Of a DNA stretch of 64,000 nucleotides, positions 19,988-27,978 are shown piece after piece; position 1 is the stretch's first letter; each line of letters begins with the position of its first letter. The notes beneath the pieces were generated by a model. It was not told where the DNA came from and searched no databases. It worked only from the letters and a program-made list of their open reading frames with translations. Origin of the DNA: Nitrosomonas sp. PY1 (GTDB lineage: Bacteria; Pseudomonadota; Gammaproteobacteria; Burkholderiales; Nitrosomonadaceae); assembly GCF_022836435.1 (NCBI RefSeq), contig NZ_BQXC01000001.1:534400-598399 (forward strand), in the 5' to 3' direction. A program made the translations under genes and the position numbers.

Positions 19988-20326
19988 TTATTTCTTATTG
20001 CTTCCGCATTTACCTTCACCGCACTTACCTTCTTTTTCGGATTTCTTGTCGCCACACTTACCTTCCATATTCTTTTTCATTTCATCTTTGTTGCCACACT
20101 TGCCTTCACCACATTTACCTTCCTGAGCCGGTTTTTTATCGTCGTGCTTAGGTTTGTCAGCGGCATCGGCCTGCGCTAATTGCATATAGCCACCCGCTAG
20201 TTCTTTCATTGCGAAAGGATTAGCGTTGTTTATTTCGGTATTGGCCGACAGACTGCTGATAGTCAGAGTAGAAACAAAAGCGGTGCCTAATACAATTGAA
20301 GCTGGTTTGATTATTTTTTTTGACAT
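19988..20326 (-). CDS. hvfA: HvfA/bufferin-type peptide precursor with five EGKCG motifs
   Basis: A 112-residue precursor. Residues 1-28 form a Sec-like signal (hydrophobic IVLGTAFVSTLTISSLSA). Then comes the conserved leader-like NPFAMKELAGGYMQLAQAD (36-54), a Lys/Asp linker, and a core with EGKCG at 69-73, 74-78, 88-92, 99-103 and 104-108. All five Cys of the protein lie in these motifs. This is the organisation of HvfA metallophores and copper-binding bufferins, where the Cys of EGKCG are converted by the MNIO enzyme. AAGGAAAA precedes the ATG. The Met-Lys-Lys-Asn spacer splits the core into 2+1+2 motifs. Confidence 0.9.
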   Translation of the reverse strand: MSKKIIKPASIVLGTAFVSTLTISSLSANTEINNANPFAMKELAGGYMQLAQADAADKPKHDDKKPAQEGKCGEGKCGNKDEMKKNMEGKCGDKKSEKEGKCGEGKCGSNKK

Positions 20327-20378
20327 AAAATTTTCCTTTAAGAATTAAAACTGGAACTTCGAATCATAGCGTTAAAAT

Positions 20379-21383
20379 CTAACGATGTGTTTCATTATTT
20401 TTGGTGGGATTTACTAGCCAGCGCGTAGACATTCCCGCAATCATATGATCATCCACATGACAATGAAATAACCAGTTGCCCGCAGATCGAGGAACCATAT
20501 CGACAGAAATCATGCTAGCCGGTAGTACTTCGATGACATCTGTGCGTCGACCGTGATTAAGTACAGTTTGCCCATGCCAATGGACAGTATGGTTGTCTGT
20601 TTCGTTCCCAAGCGCCATCAAATGCCAGCGAATCCGTTCGCCGATAACCGTTTCATAACCAGAGAGATTACCAAAGATACGCCCATTTATGGTATGTTTC
20701 ATACCGCTTTCTTCATCATTTTCTTCATTGAAAATCATGAATAGTGCGGTGAATTCATGATCGACATCCTTCGGGGTTGGGTCGGTATTCGAACGCACTT
20801 TGTCTGCACGTGTTACGACGATGGTGCCAATTAAACCAAGATTGGTTTCTTCTTCTCCCATTACGTGCGAGTGATACAACCATACTACCGATGACAGATC
20901 GCTTGGGCCGGGTCCGGCATCTTCATCAACAATCCAGGTATAGGTAAAACTTTTTCCCGGCGGAATACTGCTACCTTGACCGCCATCTGCGCCCTCATTG
21001 TCTTTGGTATATTTCATTCCGTGCGGATGCATAGAAAGAGGTCGGTCTGTTTTATTGAGAAAATGAACCTTAAGTGTATCTCCGACCGCAGCACGAAGTT
21101 GCGGGCCTAGAATTCCCATCCATTCAGGCTGGGAAGATGGCTTTGAGTAACTGCTATCGGTATACCCGATATAACGATATTTGGTGTAAGTTAAAGTTTT
21201 TCCCCATACATTCATATCATCGTGCGAGTTTATTAAATTTTTGCTTGAAGGCGCATAATTCCAAGTTACTTGTTCAGCAGCAATCCAGTATTCCCTGACG
21301 GATGCTTGCGTTGAAAAAGAATAAGCTGCTAAAAAATATAAAAATAATAACTTGAAGGTATTTGTATTACGAAAAGAAATCAT
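20379..21383 (-). CDS. Two-domain multicopper oxidase, ceruloplasmin/hephaestin-like
   Basis: A 334-residue exported oxidase (signal core LLFLYFLAAYSFS, cut after TQA). The mature start REYWIAAEQVTWNYAP resembles single repeats of ceruloplasmin and hephaestin. Copper ligands of both cupredoxin domains are visible: SMHPHGM, LYHSHVMGEE, HTVHWHGQ and the C-terminal HCHVDDHMIAGM, which supplies the type 1 Cys and His plus axial Met. Length fits a trimeric two-domain oxidase. Possible roles are Cu(I) or Fe(II) oxidation in the periplasm. It starts 22 bp after the DUF2325 gene and ends 53 bp before the peptide precursor, so likely shares its transcript. Confidence 0.88.
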   Translation of the reverse strand: MISFRNTNTFKLLFLYFLAAYSFSTQASVREYWIAAEQVTWNYAPSSKNLINSHDDMNVWGKTLTYTKYRYIGYTDSSYSKPSSQPEWMGILGPQLRAAVGDTLKVHFLNKTDRPLSMHPHGMKYTKDNEGADGGQGSSIPPGKSFTYTWIVDEDAGPGPSDLSSVVWLYHSHVMGEEETNLGLIGTIVVTRADKVRSNTDPTPKDVDHEFTALFMIFNEENDEESGMKHTINGRIFGNLSGYETVIGERIRWHLMALGNETDNHTVHWHGQTVLNHGRRTDVIEVLPASMISVDMVPRSAGNWLFHCHVDDHMIAGMSTRWLVNPTKNNETHR

Positions 21384-21404
21384 TACAGACTAAAAATAAA
21401 ATCA

Positions 21405-22046
21405 TCAATTATTCGGTAGATTAACCATAGCTTTTTGTGGCAAGCCAGTAAATCCACTTACCCAACTTGCTAATGCATGGATTCCTTGTCGGAAGGCAGT
21501 TAATGTTGATCGATCTAATATAACACAAGGTTTTTCAGAGAACTGGCAATAGCATTTGACAATAATAAACACCTGGTGATTGATACAGTCAATCGGACAA
21601 ACGATCATATCTGTTTTTTCTAGAAGCTGCAGTAATCGTTCAATGGATACATCATCTGGAGCGCCGTGAAAGGACATGAATTGCGCTCCTGTTTTTTGGG
21701 TAAGCCGTTCATATTCCATATAAAGGTTTTTACGGCCTCCAATACACAGAACGGATTGGCCTGATAAGTCACATTCATTCTGAACGTTAATCGGCTTGAT
21801 CGTATTGTATTTTTCCGCTGACAACGTTTTGATCAACCTAGGTTGGAATTTTTGTTGCAATGAGCTTCGAGTCGATTTATGGCGTTGGGAGTTTTTGGAA
21901 ATATTTGATTTTCGATACGAAGATAAAAGTTTGAAATTCTTATGGAAGAGTCTCAGAAAGTTATCGATTAATGCAAAAGATCGATTAGAAGCAATCGAAT
22001 GAAACGTATTGCTTATTGTCAACACAGGATTTCTTAATGCTCTCAT
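21405..22046 (-). CDS. DUF2325 domain protein
   Basis: A 213-residue protein. The last 100 residues form a DUF2325 domain: SVLCIGGRKNLYMEYERL, MSFHGAPDD, then IVCPIDCINHQ and a Cys/Tyr-containing strand KCYCQFSEKPCVIL. The N-terminal 110 residues are basic, Ser-rich and unlike anything I recognise, so the N-terminal part may be specific to this group. The start has a strong CAGGGGGTT ribosome site. Cys and His in the domain suggest a possible metal- or redox-responsive role. As the first gene of the multicopper oxidase/peptide set it could be a regulator, but that is inference. Confidence 0.75.
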   Translation of the reverse strand: MRALRNPVLTISNTFHSIASNRSFALIDNFLRLFHKNFKLLSSYRKSNISKNSQRHKSTRSSLQQKFQPRLIKTLSAEKYNTIKPINVQNECDLSGQSVLCIGGRKNLYMEYERLTQKTGAQFMSFHGAPDDVSIERLLQLLEKTDMIVCPIDCINHQVFIIVKCYCQFSEKPCVILDRSTLTAFRQGIHALASWVSGFTGLPQKAMVNLPNN

Positions 22047-22124
22047 AATCGAACCCCCTGAATTTTATTCATAAAGAAAAAATCGCTTGCTGACCTGGGA
22101 GGATTAGGCTGGCTGGCTAAATAA

Positions 22125-22155
22125 GCTGCTGGAGAAGGAAGAGAACTCCAGCAGC
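22125..22155 (-). terminator. Stem-loop terminator after bacterioferritin gene
   Basis: A perfect 10-bp GC-rich stem (22125-22134, GCTGCTGGAG, with 22146-22155) and an 11-base loop, just downstream of bfr in the minus direction. The sequence after it on the minus strand is TTATTTA, so the U-tract is weak, but the stem should separate bfr from the DUF2325 operon. Confidence 0.6.
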
Positions 22156-22166
22156 GTTGGAAAAAC

Positions 22167-22631
22167 TTACATCTGACTTTGTAACCAATTTTGAATACCG
22201 ACTTTCTGTATAACATCGAGCTGCGTTTCTAACCAGTCGATGTGTTCTTCAGTATCTTCAAGTATATGCTTAAATAATTCACGAGAAATAAAATCGCTTG
22301 CGTCTTCACAAGCTGCAATGGCTTTGAGTAATGACTCTCTAGCGATTATTTCAAGTTTTAGATCACAAGCGACGCATTCTTGTGCGCTTTCTCCGATCAT
22401 TAGCTTGCCCAAATCTTGTAAATTGGGTAAGCCTTCCAAAAAAAGAATCCGCTCAATTAATTCATCAGCATGCTTCATTTCTTCGCAGGATTCTTCAAAT
22501 TCATGCTTGCCAAGACTATGAAATCCCCAGTTTTTATACATGCGGGCATGTAGAAAGTATTGATTAATAGCGGTTAGTTCGTGTAGTAATTGCTGATTTA
22601 AGTGACGGATAATCTCTGTGTTACCTTTCAT
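22167..22631 (-). CDS. bfr: Bacterioferritin
   Basis: A 154-residue haem-containing iron-storage protein forming 24-subunit shells. By direct count the haem ligand Met52 and ferroxidase ligands Glu18, Glu51, His54, Glu94 and His130 are present. The sixth ligand, Glu127 in E. coli Bfr, aligns with Thr in [13 protein letters not shown], with Glu at 128 and 129. The N-terminus [15 protein letters not shown] and the end QNWLQSQM match the family at full length. A Fur-box-bearing hemP gene lies upstream on the same strand, 143 bp away, consistent with iron-linked expression. Confidence 0.95.
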   Translation of the reverse strand: MKGNTEIIRHLNQQLLHELTAINQYFLHARMYKNWGFHSLGKHEFEESCEEMKHADELIERILFLEGLPNLQDLGKLMIGESAQECVACDLKLEIIARESLLKAIAACEDASDFISRELFKHILEDTEEHIDWLETQLDVIQKVGIQNWLQSQM

Positions 22632-22774
22632 GGTTGTCTCCTATACAGGTAAAGGCACGGGTATGGGTATATTAAATATCAAAACATCGTTTCGAAAGAA
22701 TAACAAAATTACTATGCTACTCATCGATTCGTTCACAATATTAATATACCTGATTACCGCTTTAAATCCACATA

Positions 22775-22969
22775 CTATTTGTTCAAAAGTAGTTTTCCGT
22801 TACGTGTGCATCGTAATGAATACTGTTCTCCTTTGTGCGATATCAACACGATGTCACCATTTTTAAATAACCACTCGCTATCCAGAGTTTTTTGGGTGTT
22901 TTCTGTTGAACCTTTTGAATAAAAAATAGAATCAATGCTGTTGAGCTGAGAAGTATGTATTTTGTTCAT
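22775..22969 (-). CDS. hemP: Hemin uptake protein HemP
   Basis: A 64-residue protein whose second half (LFKNGDIVLISHKGEQYSLRCTRNGKLLLNK in overlapping segments) matches the small HemP family: a short beta-rich domain ending in GKLxLxK. HemP is usually encoded upstream of haem receptor genes and is iron-regulated; in some betaproteobacteria it activates the haem receptor promoter. A near-consensus Fur box lies 30 bp upstream. No TonB receptor gene is adjacent here; bfr is downstream instead. Confidence 0.82.
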   Translation of the reverse strand: MNKIHTSQLNSIDSIFYSKGSTENTQKTLDSEWLFKNGDIVLISHKGEQYSLRCTRNGKLLLNK

Positions 22970-22998
22970 ATAAAATATAAGTAGTAGTTAGAATTATT

Positions 22999-23017
22999 AA
23001 TGAGAATGATTATCATT
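22999..23017 (-). promoter_or_regulatory. Fur box upstream of hemP
   Basis: The 19-mer AATGAGAATGATTATCATT contains the core GAGAATGATTATCATT, a very close match to the Fur consensus built from GATAAT hexamers. It lies 30 bp upstream of hemP on the minus strand and should repress it when iron is plentiful. Confidence 0.8.
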
Positions 23018-23373
23018 ATAATCTGTTTTCTGAGAAATGCAAATTTTTATATAATCTGCAGAATATACGGTGATGGACTTCAAATTGATGTTCTGTGGTT
23101 TAGTTTCGCGATTTCTCAATTACAAAAATCAGGAAATATTTTTCTTGCTAGTTAAGAGCAATAGTTTTCTGATTGGTAAAAATAACAAACAATTTAGGCG
23201 GTTTTTGTGAAAATGCCTAGAAAAAATATTGTTTACAATAATTTTATGAGAATATGATTAATGCGAAAGTGTCGTACGAAGTGATGCGCCGGCTGGAAAG
23301 TACTAGTGAGTTTTAAAGGGGGGAAAGTTGCAAATGAAGCTTCAAATCGTTATTTTTATATACTCCAGAATAT
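23018..23373. other. Divergent intergenic region between hemP and the epsL-like gene
   Basis: With the hemP leader this makes about 400 bp without a gene. It is AT-rich and should hold both divergent promoters. Besides the Fur box at its left end I saw no clear operator, hairpin or small ORF. A purine-rich GGGGGGAAAG run lies about 50 bp before the plus-strand start. Confidence 0.5.
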
Positions 23374-24705
23374 ATGTGTAATGGATTCTATGATGTGATT
23401 TCATGTCTATTTCGAATACGCATTATCGCGATAATTTATTTATCAATGCTTGCCAGTTCAAATGTTGCTGCGGAGGATTTTGCTAAGTTTCTGCAGCCAT
23501 CGACGTTGGGACTTGGTAGAGTCATCCAGCCTTATTTTACTTACGGACTTGTCGTCGATGACAATATAATGAGGATTCGTAAAAGGTCTAATCCAAATCA
23601 ATTGGATGAATCCCAAGTAAAAGATGAGCTTTTAAAAGGCCATAAATCTGATATTACCAATCGATTTGTAGGGGGAGTTCTACTTAACAAAGAATTTGGT
23701 CGTCAGCGATTCACTGGTGATTTGAACTGGGCTTATAACAAATTTGAAAGATTCAGCGACATGAGTCAAGATTTTAAGAATGCTGCTGGTAGTTGGAATT
23801 GGGTCGTTGGTAAAAGATTGGAAGGTAATGTGGGAGTGACTTACAACGAATCATTAATGCCATTTTTATTTCAGCCAGGCGCTAAAATTCTTCGTACTCA
23901 ACAAACACAATTTGTCAATGGTGTATGGACAATTCATCCGCGATGGCGTTTTAACGGTGAATATCTCCGCTATGATCAGGATATAGGTAAAACCGATCTT
24001 GCTGCTAGTCAACGGGCGAGGAATCTTGCTCGTACTGAAAATCGTTTTGAAGGTGGAATCGATTATGTTACATATGGTAGGAATACCGTTGGCGTGCTTT
24101 TCCGGTACATCATAGGGGATTTTTCCCAAGCACCTAGTGTCGGTCCTGACGGAATTCCAATAAGCAGCGATTTTGATCAAAAAGAGGTCATGGGGAAAGT
24201 GAGTTGGGCCGTTACTGAGAAATCCCATTTTTTGGTGACAGGGGGGTGGGTTGAGCGCTTAAACAAAAGCCTTAAACAGCGTAATTTTAGTGGATTTAAT
24301 GCACGTGGTATTTATACTTGGAAAATGACAGAGAAACTGGGGTTCAGCGTTAACGGTTGGCGTATAACTTCTGCCATGGGTAACTTAACCGCGAACTTCA
24401 GCTTAAACACCGGTGTCAGCGTGCATCCCTACTGGCAGATTACCGAAAAAATTCGGTTTGAAGGGGATTTATCTTACGAAAAAAGGAAATTCGATCGACT
24501 CACAGCTCTTTTTGACAATGCGGAGGTTACTGGTACTAAAAATACATTTCGAAATGTGGCCTTGAGAGCAGTTTACCTACCCCATCCAAGTTTGGTATTA
24601 AGTACTTCTATTTTTCATTCTGATTTAAGTACTGATGCTGTGGTGGGTGGTTTTAATGCAAATGGCGTTACCGCTAATTTGCAGTATGTGTATGGAAAAC
24701 GATGA
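23374..24705 (+). CDS. EpsL-like outer-membrane beta-barrel for exopolysaccharide
   Basis: A 443-residue exported protein. After a signal peptide (IRIIAIIYLSMLASSNVAA) the mature chain alternates polar and hydrophobic residues with many Tyr/Trp/Phe and strand-like segments such as RFTGDLNWAYNKFERF and GRNTVGVLFRYIIGDF, ending in LQYVYGKR, typical of an outer-membrane barrel. The pattern fits EpsL, the barrel protein linked to exosortase-B-type polysaccharide clusters in betaproteobacteria. The stop overlaps the following sugar-phosphate transferase by 4 bases, supporting a polysaccharide role. Family assignment is from memory of the pattern; other capsule barrels are possible. Confidence 0.7.
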   Translation: MCNGFYDVISCLFRIRIIAIIYLSMLASSNVAAEDFAKFLQPSTLGLGRVIQPYFTYGLVVDDNIMRIRKRSNPNQLDESQVKDELLKGHKSDITNRFVGGVLLNKEFGRQRFTGDLNWAYNKFERFSDMSQDFKNAAGSWNWVVGKRLEGNVGVTYNESLMPFLFQPGAKILRTQQTQFVNGVWTIHPRWRFNGEYLRYDQDIGKTDLAASQRARNLARTENRFEGGIDYVTYGRNTVGVLFRYIIGDFSQAPSVGPDGIPISSDFDQKEVMGKVSWAVTEKSHFLVTGGWVERLNKSLKQRNFSGFNARGIYTWKMTEKLGFSVNGWRITSAMGNLTANFSLNTGVSVHPYWQITEKIRFEGDLSYEKRKFDRLTALFDNAEVTGTKNTFRNVALRAVYLPHPSLVLSTSIFHSDLSTDAVVGGFNANGVTANLQYVYGKR

Positions 24706-26093
24706 CAAGTAACGATTTACCGATAGTAGCTTTTTTTAAGCACCTGCTTGATCCTTTTATTATATGGGGCATGTTGATACTGACAACTTGGTTCTATGAC
24801 GAGGATTTTACGAGTTACTATCTTGTATTGGTAATTATCACGTTTTTTATTTCATCCTATATATACGAACGCACCATGGTCTACCGAAATTGGCGTAAAG
24901 GTGGATTACTTGCTTATATGCGTGATACTGTGATCGGATGGATAATGATTGTTGGCATTATTGTCTTTCTGGGATACGCAACTAAATTTCACGATCAATT
25001 TTCTCATCAAGTACTGTTGACTTGGTTTGTTGTAACGCCTATTACACTCATTATTAGCCACATTATAGGGCGTAGCATTATTTCCTGGCTTTATGCAAAG
25101 GATCATTTGCGTTCAGCGATCGTGATAGGCGCTAATGAAACGAGCCTTGAATTCATTAAACATATCGAAGAAATACCTTTCTTATTGATCAGCTATCATG
25201 GTTATTTCGATGGACGTGTTCACTCACGTATTATCGATACGCCTGATAATTGTTTTGGTCGGCATTTAGGTGGTCTCAGCGATGTGATTGCTTATATTCA
25301 CAAATATAACATCGAGATGGTATTCATCAGTTTGCCAATGTCTTCTCAGCCACGTATTCAGAAATTGATGGATGAAATTCCTGACACTACAGCTTCTGTA
25401 TATTTCCTTCCCGATATTTATGTTTTCGATTTAATGCAAGCTCGATTTGATTATTTTGGGGATGCTCCGGTTGTGTCCATGAATGAATCACCGTTCGTTG
25501 GTGTTGATGGGGTAGTGAAGAATACCAGCGACTTCATTTTATCGATAATTATTTTGATCCTTTTATTACCGCTAATGCTGGGTATTGCAATTGCAGTGAA
25601 GTTGACTTCGCCTGGTCCGATTATTTTCAGGCAACGACGTTATGGTTTAAATGGCGAAGAAATTATTGTGTATAAATTTCGTTCGATGACTGTTGCTGAA
25701 GATGGCGTTAATGTGACGCAGGCAACGAAAGATGATCAGCGTTTTACAAAGATTGGTGGTTTTTTACGCCGTACTTCGCTGGATGAATTGCCACAATTTA
25801 TCAATGTACTACAAGGACGCATGAGTATTGTCGGTCCACGTCCCCATGCAGTTGCACATAACGAATTGTATCGAAAGCTAATTAAAGGTTATATGTTACG
25901 CCACAAAGCGAAACCGGGAATCACAGGCTGGGCCCAGGTTAATGGTTGGCGTGGAGAAACTGAGGTATTAGAGAAAATGAAAGCTCGCATTGAACATGAC
26001 TTATATTACTTGAAGAATTGGTCGATTTGGCTCGATTTCTGGATTATTATTCGAACCGTTTGGACTGTTGTTCGTAAAGATAATGCGTATTGA
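24702..26093 (+). CDS. Undecaprenyl-phosphate sugar phosphotransferase (WcaJ/EpsB type)
   Basis: A 463-residue polyisoprenyl-phosphate hexose-1-phosphate transferase. There are four N-terminal membrane segments, a Rossmann-like cytosolic domain (AIVIGANETSLEF), a fifth membrane helix, and the catalytic C-terminal domain: KLTSPGPIIFRQRRYGLNGEEI, KFRSM, RRTSLDELPQFINVLQG and MSIVGPRPHAV, then KPGITGWAQVNGWRGET. It loads the first sugar-phosphate, often glucose-1-P, on undecaprenyl phosphate to start exopolysaccharide units. Coupled to the epsL-like gene by a 4-base overlap; no polymerase or flippase is seen nearby. Confidence 0.9.
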   Translation: MTSNDLPIVAFFKHLLDPFIIWGMLILTTWFYDEDFTSYYLVLVIITFFISSYIYERTMVYRNWRKGGLLAYMRDTVIGWIMIVGIIVFLGYATKFHDQFSHQVLLTWFVVTPITLIISHIIGRSIISWLYAKDHLRSAIVIGANETSLEFIKHIEEIPFLLISYHGYFDGRVHSRIIDTPDNCFGRHLGGLSDVIAYIHKYNIEMVFISLPMSSQPRIQKLMDEIPDTTASVYFLPDIYVFDLMQARFDYFGDAPVVSMNESPFVGVDGVVKNTSDFILSIIILILLLPLMLGIAIAVKLTSPGPIIFRQRRYGLNGEEIIVYKFRSMTVAEDGVNVTQATKDDQRFTKIGGFLRRTSLDELPQFINVLQGRMSIVGPRPHAVAHNELYRKLIKGYMLRHKAKPGITGWAQVNGWRGETEVLEKMKARIEHDLYYLKNWSIWLDFWIIIRTVWTVVRKDNAY

Positions 26094-26147
26094 GTTATTA
26101 CTTATTGTAAGCCAGACTGCGGTCAATTTAGGTTTCTTGGTTTGTGA

Positions 26148-26183
26148 TATCCCTTATCGCTAAAGCTGTAGCGATAAGGGATA
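26148..26183. terminator. Strong stem-loop downstream of the sugar transferase
   Basis: A perfect 14-bp stem (26148-26161, TATCCCTTATCGCT, with 26170-26183) with an 8-base loop lies between the convergent sugar-transferase and Sel1-protein genes. No T run follows on either side, so it may be a transcript-stabilising or Rho-assisted element rather than an intrinsic terminator. Confidence 0.5.
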
Positions 26184-26249
26184 GGGTGTTGCAAAAGGCG
26201 CTGTACTTGGAATTAACTAATCACTATTAACGAAACTTAATAATGAGTA

Positions 26250-26924
26250 TCATTGGTTTGCTTTGATTGCATCGAGATTGGCTTGAGCATCTGAATTCCC
26301 TTGTGATGCAGCTTTCTCAAACCATTTGATAGCTTCTTTTTCATCTCTGTTGACACCTTCTCCAGTAAAATACATTGCGCCCAAATTATTTTGGGCATCT
26401 ATATGGCCTTGTTCTGCCGCTTTTTTAAATAATTCAACTGCATGATTCATATCTTTTTCAACGCCTTCACCGTTTACATACATCAATCCTAAATTGAATT
26501 GGGCATCGGCATATCCTTGTTCTGCAGCACGATAAAACCATCCAGCCGCAAGCTCTGGGTCATTGTCGAGAATTTTTCCTGAAGGGCTTTTTGAAATGGC
26601 TTCACCGGTATAGTACATTACACCTAGATTGTTTTGTGCTTCCGCATTTCCTGCTTTTGCATTTTCTACTAGCATCTTAAATTTTTTTTCAGCAGCTTCA
26701 GAATCATTATCTAGCTCTTGGGGGAAGATTTGTTTCTTTAATTCACTTTTTTCTTCATCCGATAAACCTTCTGAAAGCGAAGAGGGGATTTCTCCTAAGC
26801 GCGTGATTTCATCTGAAACGGTTGCTTTGCCTTGAGTGTCGGATTTATCGGCTACGGAATTATTATCGCAACCAATAATCAATCCAATAACTGCAATAAA
26901 AAAAATATAAGACAATGTTTTCAT
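26250..26924 (-). CDS. Sel1-repeat lipoprotein
   Basis: A 224-residue lipoprotein: signal peptide then the lipobox IIGCDN with the lipidated Cys at residue 19. After an acidic spacer there are about four Sel1-like repeats of 36 or more residues (AEAQNNLGVMYYTGE, ADAQFNLGLMYVNGEGV, IDAQNNLGAMYFTGEGV, SDAQANL). One repeat carries an insertion with SPSGKILDNDPE. Such proteins are helical scaffolds for protein contacts in the periplasm. Partners are not visible from context, although an exported ankyrin protein is the next gene on the same strand's upstream side. Confidence 0.85.
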   Translation of the reverse strand: MKTLSYIFFIAVIGLIIGCDNNSVADKSDTQGKATVSDEITRLGEIPSSLSEGLSDEEKSELKKQIFPQELDNDSEAAEKKFKMLVENAKAGNAEAQNNLGVMYYTGEAISKSPSGKILDNDPELAAGWFYRAAEQGYADAQFNLGLMYVNGEGVEKDMNHAVELFKKAAEQGHIDAQNNLGAMYFTGEGVNRDEKEAIKWFEKAASQGNSDAQANLDAIKANQ

Positions 26925-27036
26925 AATTGTTTTCCTGGGTAATAAAAAGGCGATTTATAGCATCTATCGTGGATTTGAATCGAATAAGATGTGCTGTTGA
27001 TAGAGCATGCTTCTATTGATATTGTCGTAGATTGGT

Positions 27037-27798
27037 TTATCTTATGGCGCCAGATTTTTTCAGTATCTCTGCTATCTCACTAAATCGGTATCGTTCGGCA
27101 AGCATTAGTGCAGTCATTCCATTGCTGCTTTTTAAGTTTAAATTCGCTTTTGCTGCAATAAGGGTATATACCGCTCGTAAATGACCGTGTTGTGCCGCAA
27201 TCATCAATGCAGTAGCGCCGTTTTCCAACTGATAGTCTTTTTCCGCACCCGCATCCAACAACATCTGAATAATCTGTTGATGTCCTTCTTGTGCGGCTAA
27301 TAATAATGCTGTCATACCATTAATTCGTTTCGCATTGACACTGGCATGTGCAGCCAATAGCAATTCTACTGCCTGCTTTCGATTTTTGCCGGCAGCCAAG
27401 ATTAAAGCAGTGTCCTTTTCATCATTGACAGCATTTACATCTGCTCCTGCTCTCAATAAAAGCTTTATAATTTCATCACGGCCATCGTGTGCAGCTTGCA
27501 TGAGCGGGGTATAGTCATCGTCATTTTTGCTGCTAATATCTGCCCCTGCTTGTAAAAAGCGTTCAACTATTTCTGTATGCCCTTTTTTTACCGCAGCTAC
27601 AAATGCTGTATTGAGCTCTTCTGACTGAATTTGCTTTTCGTCTAGGATTTGTTTTACCAATCGAATATTACCTTTATTGGCCGCATTTACAAGCTCACTG
27701 TCAGTTAGTGCAATTGCAAAGCTAGGTGTTGCCAAAAGCAATGGCAATGTATATCTCACCAATTTAAGTATTAAAAGTTTTACCTTATTATTAATCAT
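27037..27798 (-). CDS. Exported ankyrin-repeat protein
   Basis: A 253-residue protein with an N-terminal hydrophobic signal (YTLPLLLATPSFAIA) and about six ankyrin repeats of 33 residues filling the rest. Typical repeat cores include DDYTPLMQAAHDGRDEIIKLL and GATALMIAAQHGHLRAVYTL. It probably acts in the periplasm as a binding scaffold. The gap to the Sel1 lipoprotein downstream is 112 bp, so they may be separately transcribed. Upstream is the divergent ubiH-like gene. Confidence 0.87.
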   Translation of the reverse strand: MINNKVKLLILKLVRYTLPLLLATPSFAIALTDSELVNAANKGNIRLVKQILDEKQIQSEELNTAFVAAVKKGHTEIVERFLQAGADISSKNDDDYTPLMQAAHDGRDEIIKLLLRAGADVNAVNDEKDTALILAAGKNRKQAVELLLAAHASVNAKRINGMTALLLAAQEGHQQIIQMLLDAGAEKDYQLENGATALMIAAQHGHLRAVYTLIAAKANLNLKSSNGMTALMLAERYRFSEIAEILKKSGAIR

Positions 27799-27978
27799 AT
27801 GTTGATAGCAATAAATTAAAAAAACGGATTATGCCACTGGATTTTCGTGCGATCACTTTGCCTTTTGTTAATTACTTTACACCAAACATGTTAATCTATA
27901 TTGATGCCAGTTCAAACAATACAGATTTTTCAAGTTTAATCTTTATCTCGATTTTTAATCAGTTATCGATCAATTAAA

